Position numbers and translations under genes: made by a program. Positions 9,301-17,037 of a stretch of DNA of 64,000 nucleotides are shown piece after piece (position 1 is the first letter of the stretch; each line of letters starts with the position of its first letter). The DNA is from an uncultured Bartonella sp. (lineage in GTDB: Bacteria; Pseudomonadota; Alphaproteobacteria; Rhizobiales; Rhizobiaceae): NCBI GenBank assembly GCA_946478235.1, contig CAMLBF010000004.1:62001-126000 (forward strand), given 5' to 3'. The notes under the pieces are model-generated. The model saw only the letters and a program-made list of their open reading frames with translations, searched no databases and had not been told where the DNA came from.

Positions 9301-11101
9301 AAACTTTAGCGCCGTTAAGGTCTTCCAGCTCTATTGTTTGTTCAGCAATAACTTTAAATCCCATGTTTTCCAATAAAGGAACACGTTCCGATAATGCCAA
9401 TGCAACACCGTGGTGGAATAGTTTTAAAGAAACACCATCTTCTGCATCTGTCTCATGATGATAGAAGACAACTTTGAGCGGATTTTTCTCACTCAAAGTT
9501 AAAATATCATTGGCATCTTTGAGCGCTGTTTGGGCGTTGAACAATTCGCGGTAGGAGTCTGGAAATTTTTTTGCAAGCGCAACGCGGTCACGAGATGAAT
9601 TGGTTTGGCTTGCAGCATATTCCACGCTGTCATCCCAATTGCGTGTAATATTTTCTACATTTTCTTCAAGAGTTTGACGGGCAATAACAGGTGCCGCTTC
9701 ACGACCTATACGATGAACAATATAATAAACTCTAGTAAGTGCGCCTTCGATAAAGAGTGGTTGGGATTCGAAAAAATCCCCATCATAAGCTGCTACATAA
9801 TAGGAACCGATTTTTTCGCGGATAGTCGTGTCATAGCGATCACGTGGGATAAAGGTGAGAATTGAAACAAAACGGCCAAATGGATCGGCATTGGCAAGAA
9901 CGCGTAAGCGTGGATGTTCGCCAAGTTCTAAGATGAGACCAACATTTTTTGTTAGAGTATCGACATCACAACGGAACATTTCATCACGCGGGTAGCTTTC
10001 AAGAACATTGATTGCTCCCTTGCCCGAATGGTCTTTAGGGTTATAGCCAAGACGTTTGATAACCTCTTCAGCTTTATCTTTTAAAAATGGAATGCGCGTT
10101 ACAGAACTTGTATAAGCGGTGGATGTAAAAAGGCCGACAATACGTAATTCCCCAGTTAAAGCGCCGCTTTCGTTAAATAATTTGACACCAATATAATCCA
10201 GCCAAACAGGCCGATGTACCATGGACCGGCTATTTGCTTTTGTGACGATAAGAAGCTCGTCGCTTTCCATAAATGAAAGTATTTCGCGGGGAGCTTCTTC
10301 AACGCGGGAATCGCTTAAAATATGGACGGAAGAATTGGCAAGAATACCTAATTCTGTACCATGAGCAGTAAAAGCATTTGCCGGATCTTTATCTTTCTTA
10401 AAATCATAAGCACGCATACCAAGAAAGGTAAAATTGTTGTCACTTAACCATTTAAGAAATTCGATGGCCTTTGATGCCCTATTTCCATAATGTACTGGAA
10501 CAGTTTTTTCATAAGAGTTTATGATTTTACCAACTTCATCCAACATTGGCTGCCAGTCACGAACAGCAGCGGTAACCTGGTCAAGAACGATCAATATATC
10601 TTCGGACAGTTTTTTAACTTCATCTTTGGTGAGATTTTGTAGATGAATTTGAATGACACTGACACGACGCGCATTTTGCGTTGGTGTATCCGATGTTGTG
10701 TCGGCCATAATCGTCAATTGATGATTATCATCTTCTGTGACACCTAAAATTGGATGAGCGACGAGATAAATGGTGTTGTTCAATTCGTTAATGACATTCA
10801 TTACAGAATCAAACAGAAAGGGCTTATTGTCATTGATTATTGTAAGAGCCGTAACAGGATGGCCGTTACGGGTTACAGCATCTTCATCGATTGAGAATGA
10901 AAATTTTGTTGGCTTTTGGTCAAGTAAAGCTAAGCCAGCCAGTGCTGCTGCTTTTTTAAGTTCACCATCCTGATAAATTGCTAAATCTTCATTTGCGGTA
11001 TGGGCAAAAAGTAACGGCTCTAATATACCTTTTTCGGCCGTTGCCATCGACAGCTTGATTTCTGTCGAAGATTTATGAGTGTTTTCCGATTTTGCAGACA
11101 T
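6305..11101 (-). CDS. gdhB: NAD-specific glutamate dehydrogenase, large (~180 kDa) type
   Basis: The 1598-residue product is the giant proteobacterial NAD-dependent glutamate dehydrogenase, which oxidatively deaminates glutamate to 2-oxoglutarate and ammonium, usually in the catabolic direction. The N-terminal ~700 residues hold the ACT-like regulatory modules. The catalytic core starts near residue 790 with RFGPVARGGIRWSDRALDYR, followed by the lysine-containing PVGSKGGFYPH segment. The nucleotide-binding half includes GVGDMSGDVFGNGMLLS near residue 975. Length matches the family, with no frameshift. A strong AGGGAGAGG ribosome site precedes the ATG. It stands alone on the minus strand. In other Alphaproteobacteria the symbol gdhZ is also used. 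The product links amino-acid catabolism to the TCA cycle, fitting amtB, pta-ackA and sdh in the same window. Confidence 0.95.
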   Translation of the reverse strand: MSAKSENTHKSSTEIKLSMATAEKGILEPLLFAHTANEDLAIYQDGELKKAAALAGLALLDQKPTKFSFSIDEDAVTRNGHPVTALTIINDNKPFLFDSVMNVINELNNTIYLVAHPILGVTEDDNHQLTIMADTTSDTPTQNARRVSVIQIHLQNLTKDEVKKLSEDILIVLDQVTAAVRDWQPMLDEVGKIINSYEKTVPVHYGNRASKAIEFLKWLSDNNFTFLGMRAYDFKKDKDPANAFTAHGTELGILANSSVHILSDSRVEEAPREILSFMESDELLIVTKANSRSMVHRPVWLDYIGVKLFNESGALTGELRIVGLFTSTAYTSSVTRIPFLKDKAEEVIKRLGYNPKDHSGKGAINVLESYPRDEMFRCDVDTLTKNVGLILELGEHPRLRVLANADPFGRFVSILTFIPRDRYDTTIREKIGSYYVAAYDGDFFESQPLFIEGALTRVYYIVHRIGREAAPVIARQTLEENVENITRNWDDSVEYAASQTNSSRDRVALAKKFPDSYRELFNAQTALKDANDILTLSEKNPLKVVFYHHETDAEDGVSLKLFHHGVALALSERVPLLENMGFKVIAEQTIELEDLNGAKVYLHDMQIQNAYHSAVDLSDNGNRLAEAFEAIWYENADDDAFNALTQTAKLNWREIVVLRHYGRYLQQAGIPYSQERLAKTLNDYPTIARDLYALFCLKFDPTKKSKDNQNNEQAIQNRIEQELQTVPSLDDDTIIRRYRNLIEASVRTNAFTPQKDGSPRRILATKLEPRKIDGLPEPRPYREIFVYGPEVEGVHLRFGPVARGGIRWSDRALDYRTEVLGLVKAQQVKNAVIVPVGSKGGFYPHRLPQSSDRAEINESARQAYILYISAMLSITDNLVDRKVVAPDGIIRHDGDDPYFVVAADKGTATFSDTANAISESYGYWLDDAFASGGSAGYDHKEMGITAKGAWEAVKRHFRELFDKDIQVTPFTCVGVGDMSGDVFGNGMLLSKKTKLIAAFDHRDIFIDPTPDCDQSFEERNRLFNLPRSSWQDYDRSKISKGGGVFSRSLKTITLTPEAAKAIGLDKEAATPFEVINAILKADVDLLWFGGIGTYVKASFETNSEVGDRANDAIRISGNELRAKVVGEGANLGMTQRGRIEYSMHNGRCDTDAIDNSAGVNCSDIEVNIKIALASAMQANKLTREARDKLLKEMTPEVSRLVLCNNYLQPLTLSLAENRGTLDLPYQMRFINDLERRKLLDRKVEILPTDQILRDRLAKGQGLTRPELSVVMAYAKLTLEEEITKSNLSNDDYFKKTLQNYFPIQMQEAFASDIENHPLRRDIIATIVSNDIINRGGPTFVNRLQDKCGQTIENVVRAYIAVRDGFAVPSLYQELDKLDNIIAGQVQNRFYATVTHMLFATTGWVLRNIDLTIPLSDLVQTIKNARKVIEQQISTLMPAHMQNHLTNIASEYCNKGAPEDLANRLALLDVATMIPDIALIAKQTKEELGKTAELYFSFIEIFRINRIEEASHAIPVVDYYDGMALSQANDTIAESLRGIVTKVLKSYGNTPNPLQAWLDEEGTKVNDVIDRMSALIDGELNLSRFIFAAGMMANLAINK

Positions 11102-11555
11102 ACCGCCTCTCCCTAGATTACCGTTCTATGAACGTGCTCGCCATTAGTGCAGATTGCTAAAAAAAACGTCAACTAATTTTGTAAGCCTTGTCAATCTCTT
11201 TTTAAAAAGTCTACTGAGTATATCATGTTTTTATAAAATGCTTCATTTGAAGACGGTAAACATACGTTACTAAAAATAAATCTCGTAAAAAGATACTAAA
11301 TGAACATAATGGGTTGTACAATCTATCATGATGGGTCTTAGTTGCCGCTAAGCTATCAGATATCGTTCATGGTTTAACTTTGACAATTCACCAAGCTATT
11401 TCAAAAAACTACAATAGCAAAAATATAAAATTATCCAACTAAATAAAAATACGGGTAGAAGGACTAACCATGTCAACACTAAAGTTTAATTTTTCAGACT
11501 TGTCGTCGCTATCGGTGCGTTTTAAATAAGGGAATATTTTATTAGGCGTAATTTC
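11102..11555. other. 454-bp divergent intergenic region between gdh and pdxY
   Basis: This AT-rich region must contain the promoters of gdh (leftward) and pdxY (rightward). TTGACA occurs on both strands: on the minus strand 50-90 bp upstream of gdh, and on the plus strand near 11380. None has a convincing -10 box at ideal spacing, so I do not assign promoters. The only coding potential is the 19-codon ORF listed separately. Confidence 0.5.
11470..11529 (+). CDS. Possible 19-residue leader peptide upstream of pdxY
   Basis: The ATG at 11470 is preceded by AGAAGGA at good spacing (about 7 bases) and encodes 19 residues, starting MSTLKFNF and ending SVRFK, before TAA at 11527-11529. The stop is 26 bases upstream of the pdxY ATG, whose own ribosome site is weak (only AGG about ten bases away). 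A better start signal on the short frame than on the gene suggests either a translated leader that helps or regulates pdxY, or chance. The peptide has no run of one amino acid, so classical attenuation by codon starvation is not evident; it has four Ser and four Leu/Phe-rich turns. Confidence 0.3.
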   Translation: MSTLKFNFSDLSSLSVRFK

Positions 11556-12443
11556 ATGGAAACTCTTCAAAAATCTGTTCTTGTTATTTCAAGTCACGTT
11601 ATCCGCGGTTCAGTAGGAACGCGCGTAACCGTTAATGCACTAGAACAAATGGGATATCCGGTGTGGGATATGCTGACGGTAACAATGACTTGGCAACCAC
11701 GTCATGGCATTTCTCACCGCCTTATTGTGCCAACACCAGATTTTACGGCGTGGGCTGACGATATCTTACGCTCACCATGGGCTGGTGAAATTTCAGCACT
11801 TATGACTGGATATTTTGGCAGTGCCGATCAAGTTGTTGTCACTGCTCATTTGATTGAAGAACTCAAGAAGAAAAATCCGGATCTTATTTTCTTTTGTGAT
11901 CCTGTTGTAGGTGATGAAGCCGGCCTTTACGTCGGTGAAGATATTGCACAAAATATTGTAAAATATCTTTTGCCTCTTGCCGATATATTAAAGCCCAATC
12001 GTTCAGAACTTGAATGGATGGTCGGTAGAGAATTGCCAGATAATCATGCTATTATTGGTGCGATCCGGGAATTGGGATGTAAGACAACATTAGTAACATC
12101 GGCTTGGCCTTTGTTGAAAAAGTCTACGGGCAATTTATTGGTTGATGGACAGACGATTCTTTTAGCGGAACATCCATTTGTCGAGAATCCGGTAAATGGG
12201 CTTGGTGATATGACTGGAGCACTATTTTTAGCGCGATTGTTGGCAGGTGAGAATGAGGAAAATGCGTTAAAATTTGCCACAAGTTCAGTCTATGCGTTGC
12301 TTATGGAAACAACAAGACATAATGGTTATGAGCTTATGTTGGAAAGAGGAGTGCTTGATCTCAGACCAATGGCAAATCGTGTAACTTTAAGACATCTTAA
12401 AGACAGTGAAAAATTAGCGGAAGTGAAAGTGAAATCATTATGA
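11556..12443 (+). CDS. pdxY: Pyridoxal kinase (PdxY-type, ribokinase fold)
   Basis: This 295-residue cytosolic kinase phosphorylates pyridoxal to pyridoxal 5'-phosphate in B6 salvage. The N-terminal strand VLVISSHVIRGSVGTRVTVNALE is the substrate-binding signature of the PdxY/PdxK group. The phosphate-binding motif is near residue 211 as NGLGDMTGALFLA, where most relatives have a G[TS]GD start; the catalytic Asp is retained. FFCDPVVGDE near residue 110 and LKPNRSELEWM near residue 146 also fit the family. The stop overlaps the carbonic anhydrase start by 4 bases (ATGA), so the pair is translationally coupled. Confidence 0.88.
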   Translation: METLQKSVLVISSHVIRGSVGTRVTVNALEQMGYPVWDMLTVTMTWQPRHGISHRLIVPTPDFTAWADDILRSPWAGEISALMTGYFGSADQVVVTAHLIEELKKKNPDLIFFCDPVVGDEAGLYVGEDIAQNIVKYLLPLADILKPNRSELEWMVGRELPDNHAIIGAIRELGCKTTLVTSAWPLLKKSTGNLLVDGQTILLAEHPFVENPVNGLGDMTGALFLARLLAGENEENALKFATSSVYALLMETTRHNGYELMLERGVLDLRPMANRVTLRHLKDSEKLAEVKVKSL

Positions 12444-13099
12444 TGGATCTGCCAGAACAACTATTAAATGGATATCGCAATTTTATGGGAAATCGCTTTT
12501 CCAATGAGCGAGATCGCTATAAACAATTGGCACGTGAAGGTCAAAAACCAGATACCATGGTTATAGCATGTTGTGATTCTCGAACTGCTCCTGAAACAAT
12601 TTTTGATTCAGAACCAGGCGAGATATTCGTGATGAGAAATGTCGCTAATCTGATTCCGCCATTTCATCCTGATAGAGAGTATCACGCAACTTCTGCAGCA
12701 TTGGAATTTGCAGTTCAATCACTCAAAGTAAAACATATTGTCGTGCTTGGGCACGCATGTTGCGGTGGTATTCGCAATGCTCTTGATCTGGAAAGTGAGC
12801 CACTTTCGTCGGACGACTTCATTGGTAAATGGATGGGTTTGTTAACGCCAGCTGCTGAGGTTGTAGCAGCAAATACGATGATGACATCAATCGAACGTCG
12901 TACGGCACTGGAACGCATATCGATTCGTTATTCAATTAGTAATTTGCGGTCATTTCCGTGGTTAAAGCAGCGTGAAGACGCAGGCCAGTTAACGCTTCAC
13001 GGAGCATGGTTTGATATTGAAAGCGGCGAATTGTGGGTTATGGATAAGCAGACAGGGGATTTTTCCCGTGCTGAATATAATTTTGAAAAAGAAAGTTAA
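12440..13099 (+). CDS. Beta-class carbonic anhydrase
   Basis: The 219-residue protein has the zinc ligands and catalytic dyad of beta carbonic anhydrases: C45-D46-S47-R48 in VIACCDSRTAPE and the HxxC pair H105/C108 in VVLGHACCGG. It interconverts CO2 and bicarbonate in the cytosol, supplying bicarbonate to carboxylases. Two Met codons lie at the start, and the second (12443) cannot be excluded. It is coupled to pdxY by a 4-base overlap and followed at once by a strong terminator, so the two-gene operon ends here. Confidence 0.93.
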   Translation: MMDLPEQLLNGYRNFMGNRFSNERDRYKQLAREGQKPDTMVIACCDSRTAPETIFDSEPGEIFVMRNVANLIPPFHPDREYHATSAALEFAVQSLKVKHIVVLGHACCGGIRNALDLESEPLSSDDFIGKWMGLLTPAAEVVAANTMMTSIERRTALERISIRYSISNLRSFPWLKQREDAGQLTLHGAWFDIESGELWVMDKQTGDFSRAEYNFEKES

Positions 13100-13100
13100 A

Positions 13101-13126
13101 AAAAAGCCTGCGAAAGCAGGCTTTTT
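13101..13126 (+). terminator. Intrinsic terminator of pdxY-carbonic anhydrase operon
   Basis: AAAAAGCCTGC pairs with GCAGGCTTTTT around a GAAA (GNRA) tetraloop, starting two bases after the TAA. It sits between convergent genes and its A run could also serve the minus-strand mltB transcript. Confidence 0.93.
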
Positions 13127-13149
13127 GTTCAACTTATAGGAATATATTC

Positions 13150-13968
13150 TTAATTGGCGTCGATTTGTTTACCCATAATGGCGATTGATTGTTGGTAAAC
13201 GCTTGCTGCATTCCACCCTTGTATGGCAACAAAATTTGGTTCTCCGGGTTGATAACCGGCACCAGTCTTCCATCCATGGTTACGCAAGAAATTGAAAGTT
13301 GATGCGAGAGCATCAGCTTTAGAATGGATCATGTCGATATGACCATCGCCATCACCATCAGCACCATAAAGCAGAACATTTTTCGGTAGGAATTGTGTTT
13401 GTCCTATTTCACCGTGCATTGCACCAACAGAATTAGGATCAAAATCACCCCTATCAATGAGCTTTAGCGCCGCGTATAATTGGTCTGTAAAGAAATCACT
13501 TCGGCGGCAGTCATAAGCAAGTGTTGCAACAGCAGACAGTGTGTGCTGTTTTCCCATAAATGAACCGAAACTGGTTTCCATACCCCAAATGGCAATAACA
13601 GGACCAGATGCTACACCATATTTGGCTTCTAGTTTGGCAAATAAAGCAGCATTTTGCTTTTTCATAGTTTTGCCACGGGCAACAATTGTAGATGAACCGC
13701 GCTTTTGCATGAATTGTTGTAAACTTAATTTAAAACTCTTCTGTCCGCGGTCAGCATTGATTGTTGCTTGCGCATAATGAACATTATTGAGTGCATTGAG
13801 AGCCCGTTTACCAACACCTTTTGCAGCTGCTTCTTGTTTTGTGGCTTCCAACCAAGTTTCAAAACCGGCTGATGTATTCCCACATTTAGGAGCTGCGATT
13901 GCTGTGCTGGTGATAGCTGCAAATGTTAAACCGACAAGGCTAGCCTTTATAGCTGCTTTATAAGACAT
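13150..13968 (-). CDS. mltB: Lytic murein transglycosylase (MltB/SLT_2 family)
   Basis: The 272-residue periplasmic enzyme cleaves the glycan strand of peptidoglycan with formation of 1,6-anhydroMurNAc. A Sec signal peptide (MSYKAAIKASLVGLTF... ending AIAA, about 26 residues) precedes the SLT_2 domain. The catalytic Glu lies in IWGMETSFGSFMG, and GAMHGEIGQTQFLP and DGDGDGHIDM are family hallmarks. I start at 13968 because AGAAGGGA lies about 8 bases upstream and the signal peptide then begins at residue 1; an upstream in-frame ATG (14007) would add 13 residues that include the ribosome site. There is no peptidoglycan-binding tail, which fits the short alphaproteobacterial form. Confidence 0.88.
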   Translation of the reverse strand: MSYKAAIKASLVGLTFAAITSTAIAAPKCGNTSAGFETWLEATKQEAAAKGVGKRALNALNNVHYAQATINADRGQKSFKLSLQQFMQKRGSSTIVARGKTMKKQNAALFAKLEAKYGVASGPVIAIWGMETSFGSFMGKQHTLSAVATLAYDCRRSDFFTDQLYAALKLIDRGDFDPNSVGAMHGEIGQTQFLPKNVLLYGADGDGDGHIDMIHSKADALASTFNFLRNHGWKTGAGYQPGEPNFVAIQGWNAASVYQQSIAIMGKQIDAN

Positions 13969-14160
13969 CAAATTTTCCCTTCTCCAGAACCCGTTGGCGC
14001 GGGCCAAATAATGTATTCGCCATATAACAACTTCGGTTGGAAACCAAGCTTAAGATCAAACTTTTCGTACAGAATGTACTTAAACCATTGACAATGACAA
14101 GGTTTTGCTGTTTTAAAGTAGCAAAAATCTGCGACAGGCTTAAGACTTGAAGCCACTGAC

Positions 14161-14250
14161 CGGGACCCTTTGATTGGTATAAATAGATCCCGGAGGTCAA
14201 CATCCGACAGCGCGATGCGCCCTCGGGTGCATTTGTTTTTTGTTTGTCGA
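14161..14250 (+). promoter_or_regulatory. Structured 5' leader of ffh with terminator-like hairpin
   Basis: In the 300-bp gap before ffh, three hairpins follow one another. GGGA (14163-14166) pairs with TCCC, CGGA pairs with TCCG (about 14191-14206), and ATGCGCC (14215-14221) pairs with GGTGCAT (14226-14232) around CTCG. The last is followed directly by a T-rich tract, TTTGTTTTTTGTTTG, as in an intrinsic terminator or attenuator. It lies 36 bases before the ffh ATG. A conserved leader motif upstream of ffh has, to my recollection, been described in Alphaproteobacteria, and this may be that element; I cannot verify the match here. The rest of the gap (13969-14160) shows no gene. Confidence 0.4.
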
Positions 14251-14268
14251 TTAGGCACGAGGTAGACA

Positions 14269-15813
14269 ATGTTTGAGTCTTTACAGGAGCGGTTAGGTTC
14301 CATTCTGAATAATCTGACTGGGCGAGGTGCCTTGTCAGAGCAGGATGTATCTGCTGCACTTCGTGAGGTTCGTCGTGCATTGATCGAAGCCGATGTTGCA
14401 TTGGACGTGGTTCGTTCTTTTACCGATCGTGTTCGTGAAAAGGCTGTTGGTGCCAATATCCTGAAATCCATCAAACCGGGACAGATGGTTGTTAAGATCG
14501 TCCACGATGAATTGGTGGAAATGTTGGGAACAGAAGGTGTCACGATAGACCTTAATGCTCCTGCGCCAGTTGTTATTATGATGGTTGGCTTGCAAGGGTC
14601 GGGTAAAACGACCACTTCAGCAAAAATTGCCAAGCGACTGGTAGAAAAACAAAATAAAAAAGTTTTAATGGCTTCGTTGGATACACGTCGTCCAGCCGCC
14701 CAGGAACAATTGCGTCAACTTGGTGAACAGATTCATGTTCCAACCCTACCAATCATTGCGGGACAGACACCTGTAGATATTGCTGCTCGTGCCGTTCAGG
14801 CTGCGAAACTGGGTGGTCAGGATGTGGTTATTCTCGATACAGCAGGACGTACGCATATTGATGAGCCACTTATGGTCGAGATGGCTGAAATCAAGGCTAA
14901 TTCGACACCGCATGAAATATTGCTTGTTGCTGATAGCTTAACTGGGCAGGATGCGGTTAATCTGGCACGGTCGTTTGATGAACGTGTTGGTATTACAGGT
15001 ATTGTCCTCACACGTATGGACGGTGATGGGCGTGGTGGTGCAGCACTTTCTATGCGTGCTGTTACGGGAAAGCCTATCAAGGCGATTGCAACCGGCGAAA
15101 AAATGGAGGCGTTGGAAGAGTTCTATCCGCGTCGTATTGCCGATCGTATTCTTGGCATGGGTGATATTGTTTCTCTGGTGGAAAAAGCTGCAGAAACAAT
15201 TGATCAGGAAAAAGCTGCCGCCCTTGCTAAAAAAATGCAAAAAGGCAAGTTTGACTTGAGCGACTTGGCTGAGCAGCTTAAACAAATGAAAAAGCTTGGT
15301 GGTATGGGCGGTATCATGGGAATGTTGCCCGGTATCGGTAAGATGAAAGACCAGATAGCCGCTGCTGGACTTGACGATAATCTCTTCGATCGACAATTGG
15401 CAATTATATCGTCGATGACTAAAGCCGAGCGTGAGAATCCAGATATCTTAAAGCACAGCCGCAAACAGCGCATTGCCAAAGGTTCAGGCACAAATGCGGC
15501 TGAAATCAACAAGTTGTTAAAAATGCATCGCCAAATGGCCGACATGATGAAAATGATGGGCGGTAAGAGCAAAGGTGGCTTGATGCAGAAAATGATGGGG
15601 GGCTTGGGTTCTAAGTTAGGATTGGGCGGTTTCGGTGGTGGTATGCCGGATTTGTCATCTATGGATCCAAAGCAACTGGAAAAGTTACAAAAACAGGCAG
15701 AAAATGCGGGTCTAGCAGACAAGCTTCCGGGACTTGGAGGAGGGGCACTTCCAGGACTTCCTAATAGTGCGCCAAAACTTCCCGGTCTGCCTGGTTTACC
15801 TAAGAAAAGATAA
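14269..15813 (+). CDS. ffh: Signal recognition particle protein Ffh (SRP54)
   Basis: This 514-residue GTPase binds 4.5S RNA and signal sequences of nascent inner-membrane proteins and docks with FtsY. The N domain is residues 1-85. The G domain has the P-loop GLQGSGKTTTSAK near residue 106, DTAGRTHID near residue 190 and TRMDGDGRGGAALS near residue 248. The methionine-rich M domain (about 325-455) includes GGMGGIMGMLPGIGKM and the basic RNA-binding helix. The C-terminus is a Gly/Pro/Leu-rich tail ending in PGLPGLPKKR. It leads an operon with chorismate mutase and rpsP, with the next ATG four bases after its stop. Confidence 0.97.
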   Translation: MFESLQERLGSILNNLTGRGALSEQDVSAALREVRRALIEADVALDVVRSFTDRVREKAVGANILKSIKPGQMVVKIVHDELVEMLGTEGVTIDLNAPAPVVIMMVGLQGSGKTTTSAKIAKRLVEKQNKKVLMASLDTRRPAAQEQLRQLGEQIHVPTLPIIAGQTPVDIAARAVQAAKLGGQDVVILDTAGRTHIDEPLMVEMAEIKANSTPHEILLVADSLTGQDAVNLARSFDERVGITGIVLTRMDGDGRGGAALSMRAVTGKPIKAIATGEKMEALEEFYPRRIADRILGMGDIVSLVEKAAETIDQEKAAALAKKMQKGKFDLSDLAEQLKQMKKLGGMGGIMGMLPGIGKMKDQIAAAGLDDNLFDRQLAIISSMTKAERENPDILKHSRKQRIAKGSGTNAAEINKLLKMHRQMADMMKMMGGKSKGGLMQKMMGGLGSKLGLGGFGGGMPDLSSMDPKQLEKLQKQAENAGLADKLPGLGGGALPGLPNSAPKLPGLPGLPKKR

Positions 15814-15817
15814 TAGA

Positions 15818-16123
15818 ATGACGGATACGAAGATTCCAGACGAACTTTTGCGCTTGCGTGCCTCAATCGATAATTTTGATGCAGCTTTGATTCATATCCT
15901 TGCTGAGAGATTTCGTTGCACAAAGGCAGTTGGGGTGTTGAAAGCGCAGTTTAACCTTCCACCAGCAGATCCTGCCCGTGAAGAACGTCAAGTAGCGCGT
16001 TTGCGCAAACTTGCGGAAGAGAGTCATCTTGATCCTGATTTTGCGGAAAAATTTCTTAATTTCATTGTTAAAGAAGTTATCCGTCATCACGAAGATACAG
16101 CCGCTAGAATACAAAATAAGTAG
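15818..16123 (+). CDS. Monofunctional chorismate mutase (AroQ class)
   Basis: The 101-residue all-helical protein has the AroQ pattern of basic and acidic active-site residues: LRLRASIDNFDAALIHILAERF at the start, then an Arg/Lys-rich helix and LNFIVKEVIRHHE at the end. It converts chorismate to prephenate for phenylalanine and tyrosine synthesis. I start at the ATG at 15818, four bases after the ffh stop; a longer frame from 15734 would overlap ffh by 80 bases. Its place between ffh and rpsP is common in Rhizobiales. No prephenate dehydratase is fused. Confidence 0.85.
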   Translation: MTDTKIPDELLRLRASIDNFDAALIHILAERFRCTKAVGVLKAQFNLPPADPAREERQVARLRKLAEESHLDPDFAEKFLNFIVKEVIRHHEDTAARIQNK

Positions 16124-16206
16124 GATAAAATCACCCGAACATGTGTTTTTAGCAAAAAGTTATTTAACCAATTGGTAAAGCCAAAACCGACAATAGGAGA
16201 TATAAT

Positions 16207-16596
16207 ATGTCATTGAAAATTCGCCTGTCACGTGCAGGTTCTAAAAAGCGCCCTTACTATCATATTGTTATTGCTGATGTTCGCAGCCCTCGTGACGGCC
16301 GTTTTATTGAACGTGTTGGCGCTTGGAACCCAATGTTGCCAAGTGACGGTGAACGCGTAAAGCTTAACGTTGAACGCATTCAATATTGGTTGGGACATGG
16401 TGCTTTGCCGACAGATCGTGTGTTGCGTTTTCTTGATAGCGCAGGTCTTGCTACGCGCAAAACACGCAATAACCCAAATAAAGCTGTTCCAGGTAAAAAA
16501 GCTCAAGAACGTTTAGCTGCTGCTAAACAGGCTGAAGAAGAAGCTAAGGCAGCAGCTGCTGCTCCTGCTGAAGAGGCTGCAGCACCAACAGAATAA
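16207..16596 (+). CDS. rpsP: 30S ribosomal protein S16
   Basis: The first 80 residues are a canonical S16: [20 protein letters not shown] at the start, then [16 protein letters not shown], and [16 protein letters not shown]16 binds 16S rRNA early in 30S assembly. The protein is 129 residues, longer than the usual 80-90, because of an Ala/Glu/Lys-rich tail (about 98-129) typical of alphaproteobacterial S16. AATAGGAGAT gives a strong ribosome site. In many bacteria rpsP is followed by rimM-trmD-rplS; here those genes lie 18 kb further on, so the operon is split. Confidence 0.97.
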   Translation: MSLKIRLSRAGSKKRPYYHIVIADVRSPRDGRFIERVGAWNPMLPSDGERVKLNVERIQYWLGHGALPTDRVLRFLDSAGLATRKTRNNPNKAVPGKKAQERLAAAKQAEEEAKAAAAAPAEEAAAPTE

Positions 16597-16641
16597 GATA
16601 TTCACAGGGCCGATAGGTTCGTGTTTATCAATATAAATTTT

Positions 16642-16671
16642 AAAAAACGGGCAAAATATTGTCCGTTTTTT
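16642..16671 (+). terminator. Intrinsic terminator after rpsP
   Basis: AAAAAACGGGCAA and TTGTCCGTTTTTT form a stem (one G-T pair) with a short AT loop and a long T run, about 45 bases after the rpsP stop. Confidence 0.88.
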
Positions 16672-16746
16672 ATTTGCAACATTGTCTAAATAAGAACTAT
16701 TGATCTATAGATTTTTATATCAAGTACCGGTGTTTTAGCCTTCGAT

Positions 16747-16953
16747 TTAAAAATCGATTGCACGCCCTTTGATTTCCCAATCGCCATATCGTGATGGGTC
16801 GCTACCACCGCGACCACCAATTTCCTTTGGCTGATTATTTTCATGTGCTTTTTGACGCCGTTCAGCAGCTTCTGCCAAAGCGCGAAGAGCTGCGGCAGGT
16901 AGCGCCTGTTTTTCGGTTTCAGTTTTCTTTTCGTTTGTTTTGTTATCGGTCAT
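16747..16953 (-). CDS. DUF1674 protein, succinate dehydrogenase assembly factor 4 (SdhAF4) homologue
   Basis: The 68-residue protein is an Ala/Lys/Glu-rich helix followed by the diagnostic C-terminal motif GGRGGSDPSRYGDWEIKGRA and IDF. This motif defines DUF1674, whose mitochondrial members (SDHAF4/Sdh8) bind flavinylated SdhA and protect it before it joins SdhB. A similar chaperone role in the bacterial cytosol is inferred from homology; the target sdhA gene lies 23 kb away in this same window. It is divergent from htpX. Confidence 0.87.
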   Translation of the reverse strand: MTDNKTNEKKTETEKQALPAAALRALAEAAERRQKAHENNQPKEIGGRGGSDPSRYGDWEIKGRAIDF

Positions 16954-17037
16954 TTTTTACCTTGTTTTCCATTGCACAAAAGGAAAATGTTCACCATCAT
17001 ATAGAAACAAATATGCGTTATATTGGAGTTGTTGACA

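Noticed and set aside
13968-14633. Minus-strand frames of 147 and 221 codons over the ffh 5' region
   Set aside because: They run antisense to the ffh start and its leader and have no motifs; mltB already ends the minus-strand gene content here.
15204-15923. Long minus-strand frame opposite ffh
   Set aside because: Shadow of the strongly supported ffh coding sequence; Pro/Ser-rich translation with no domain.
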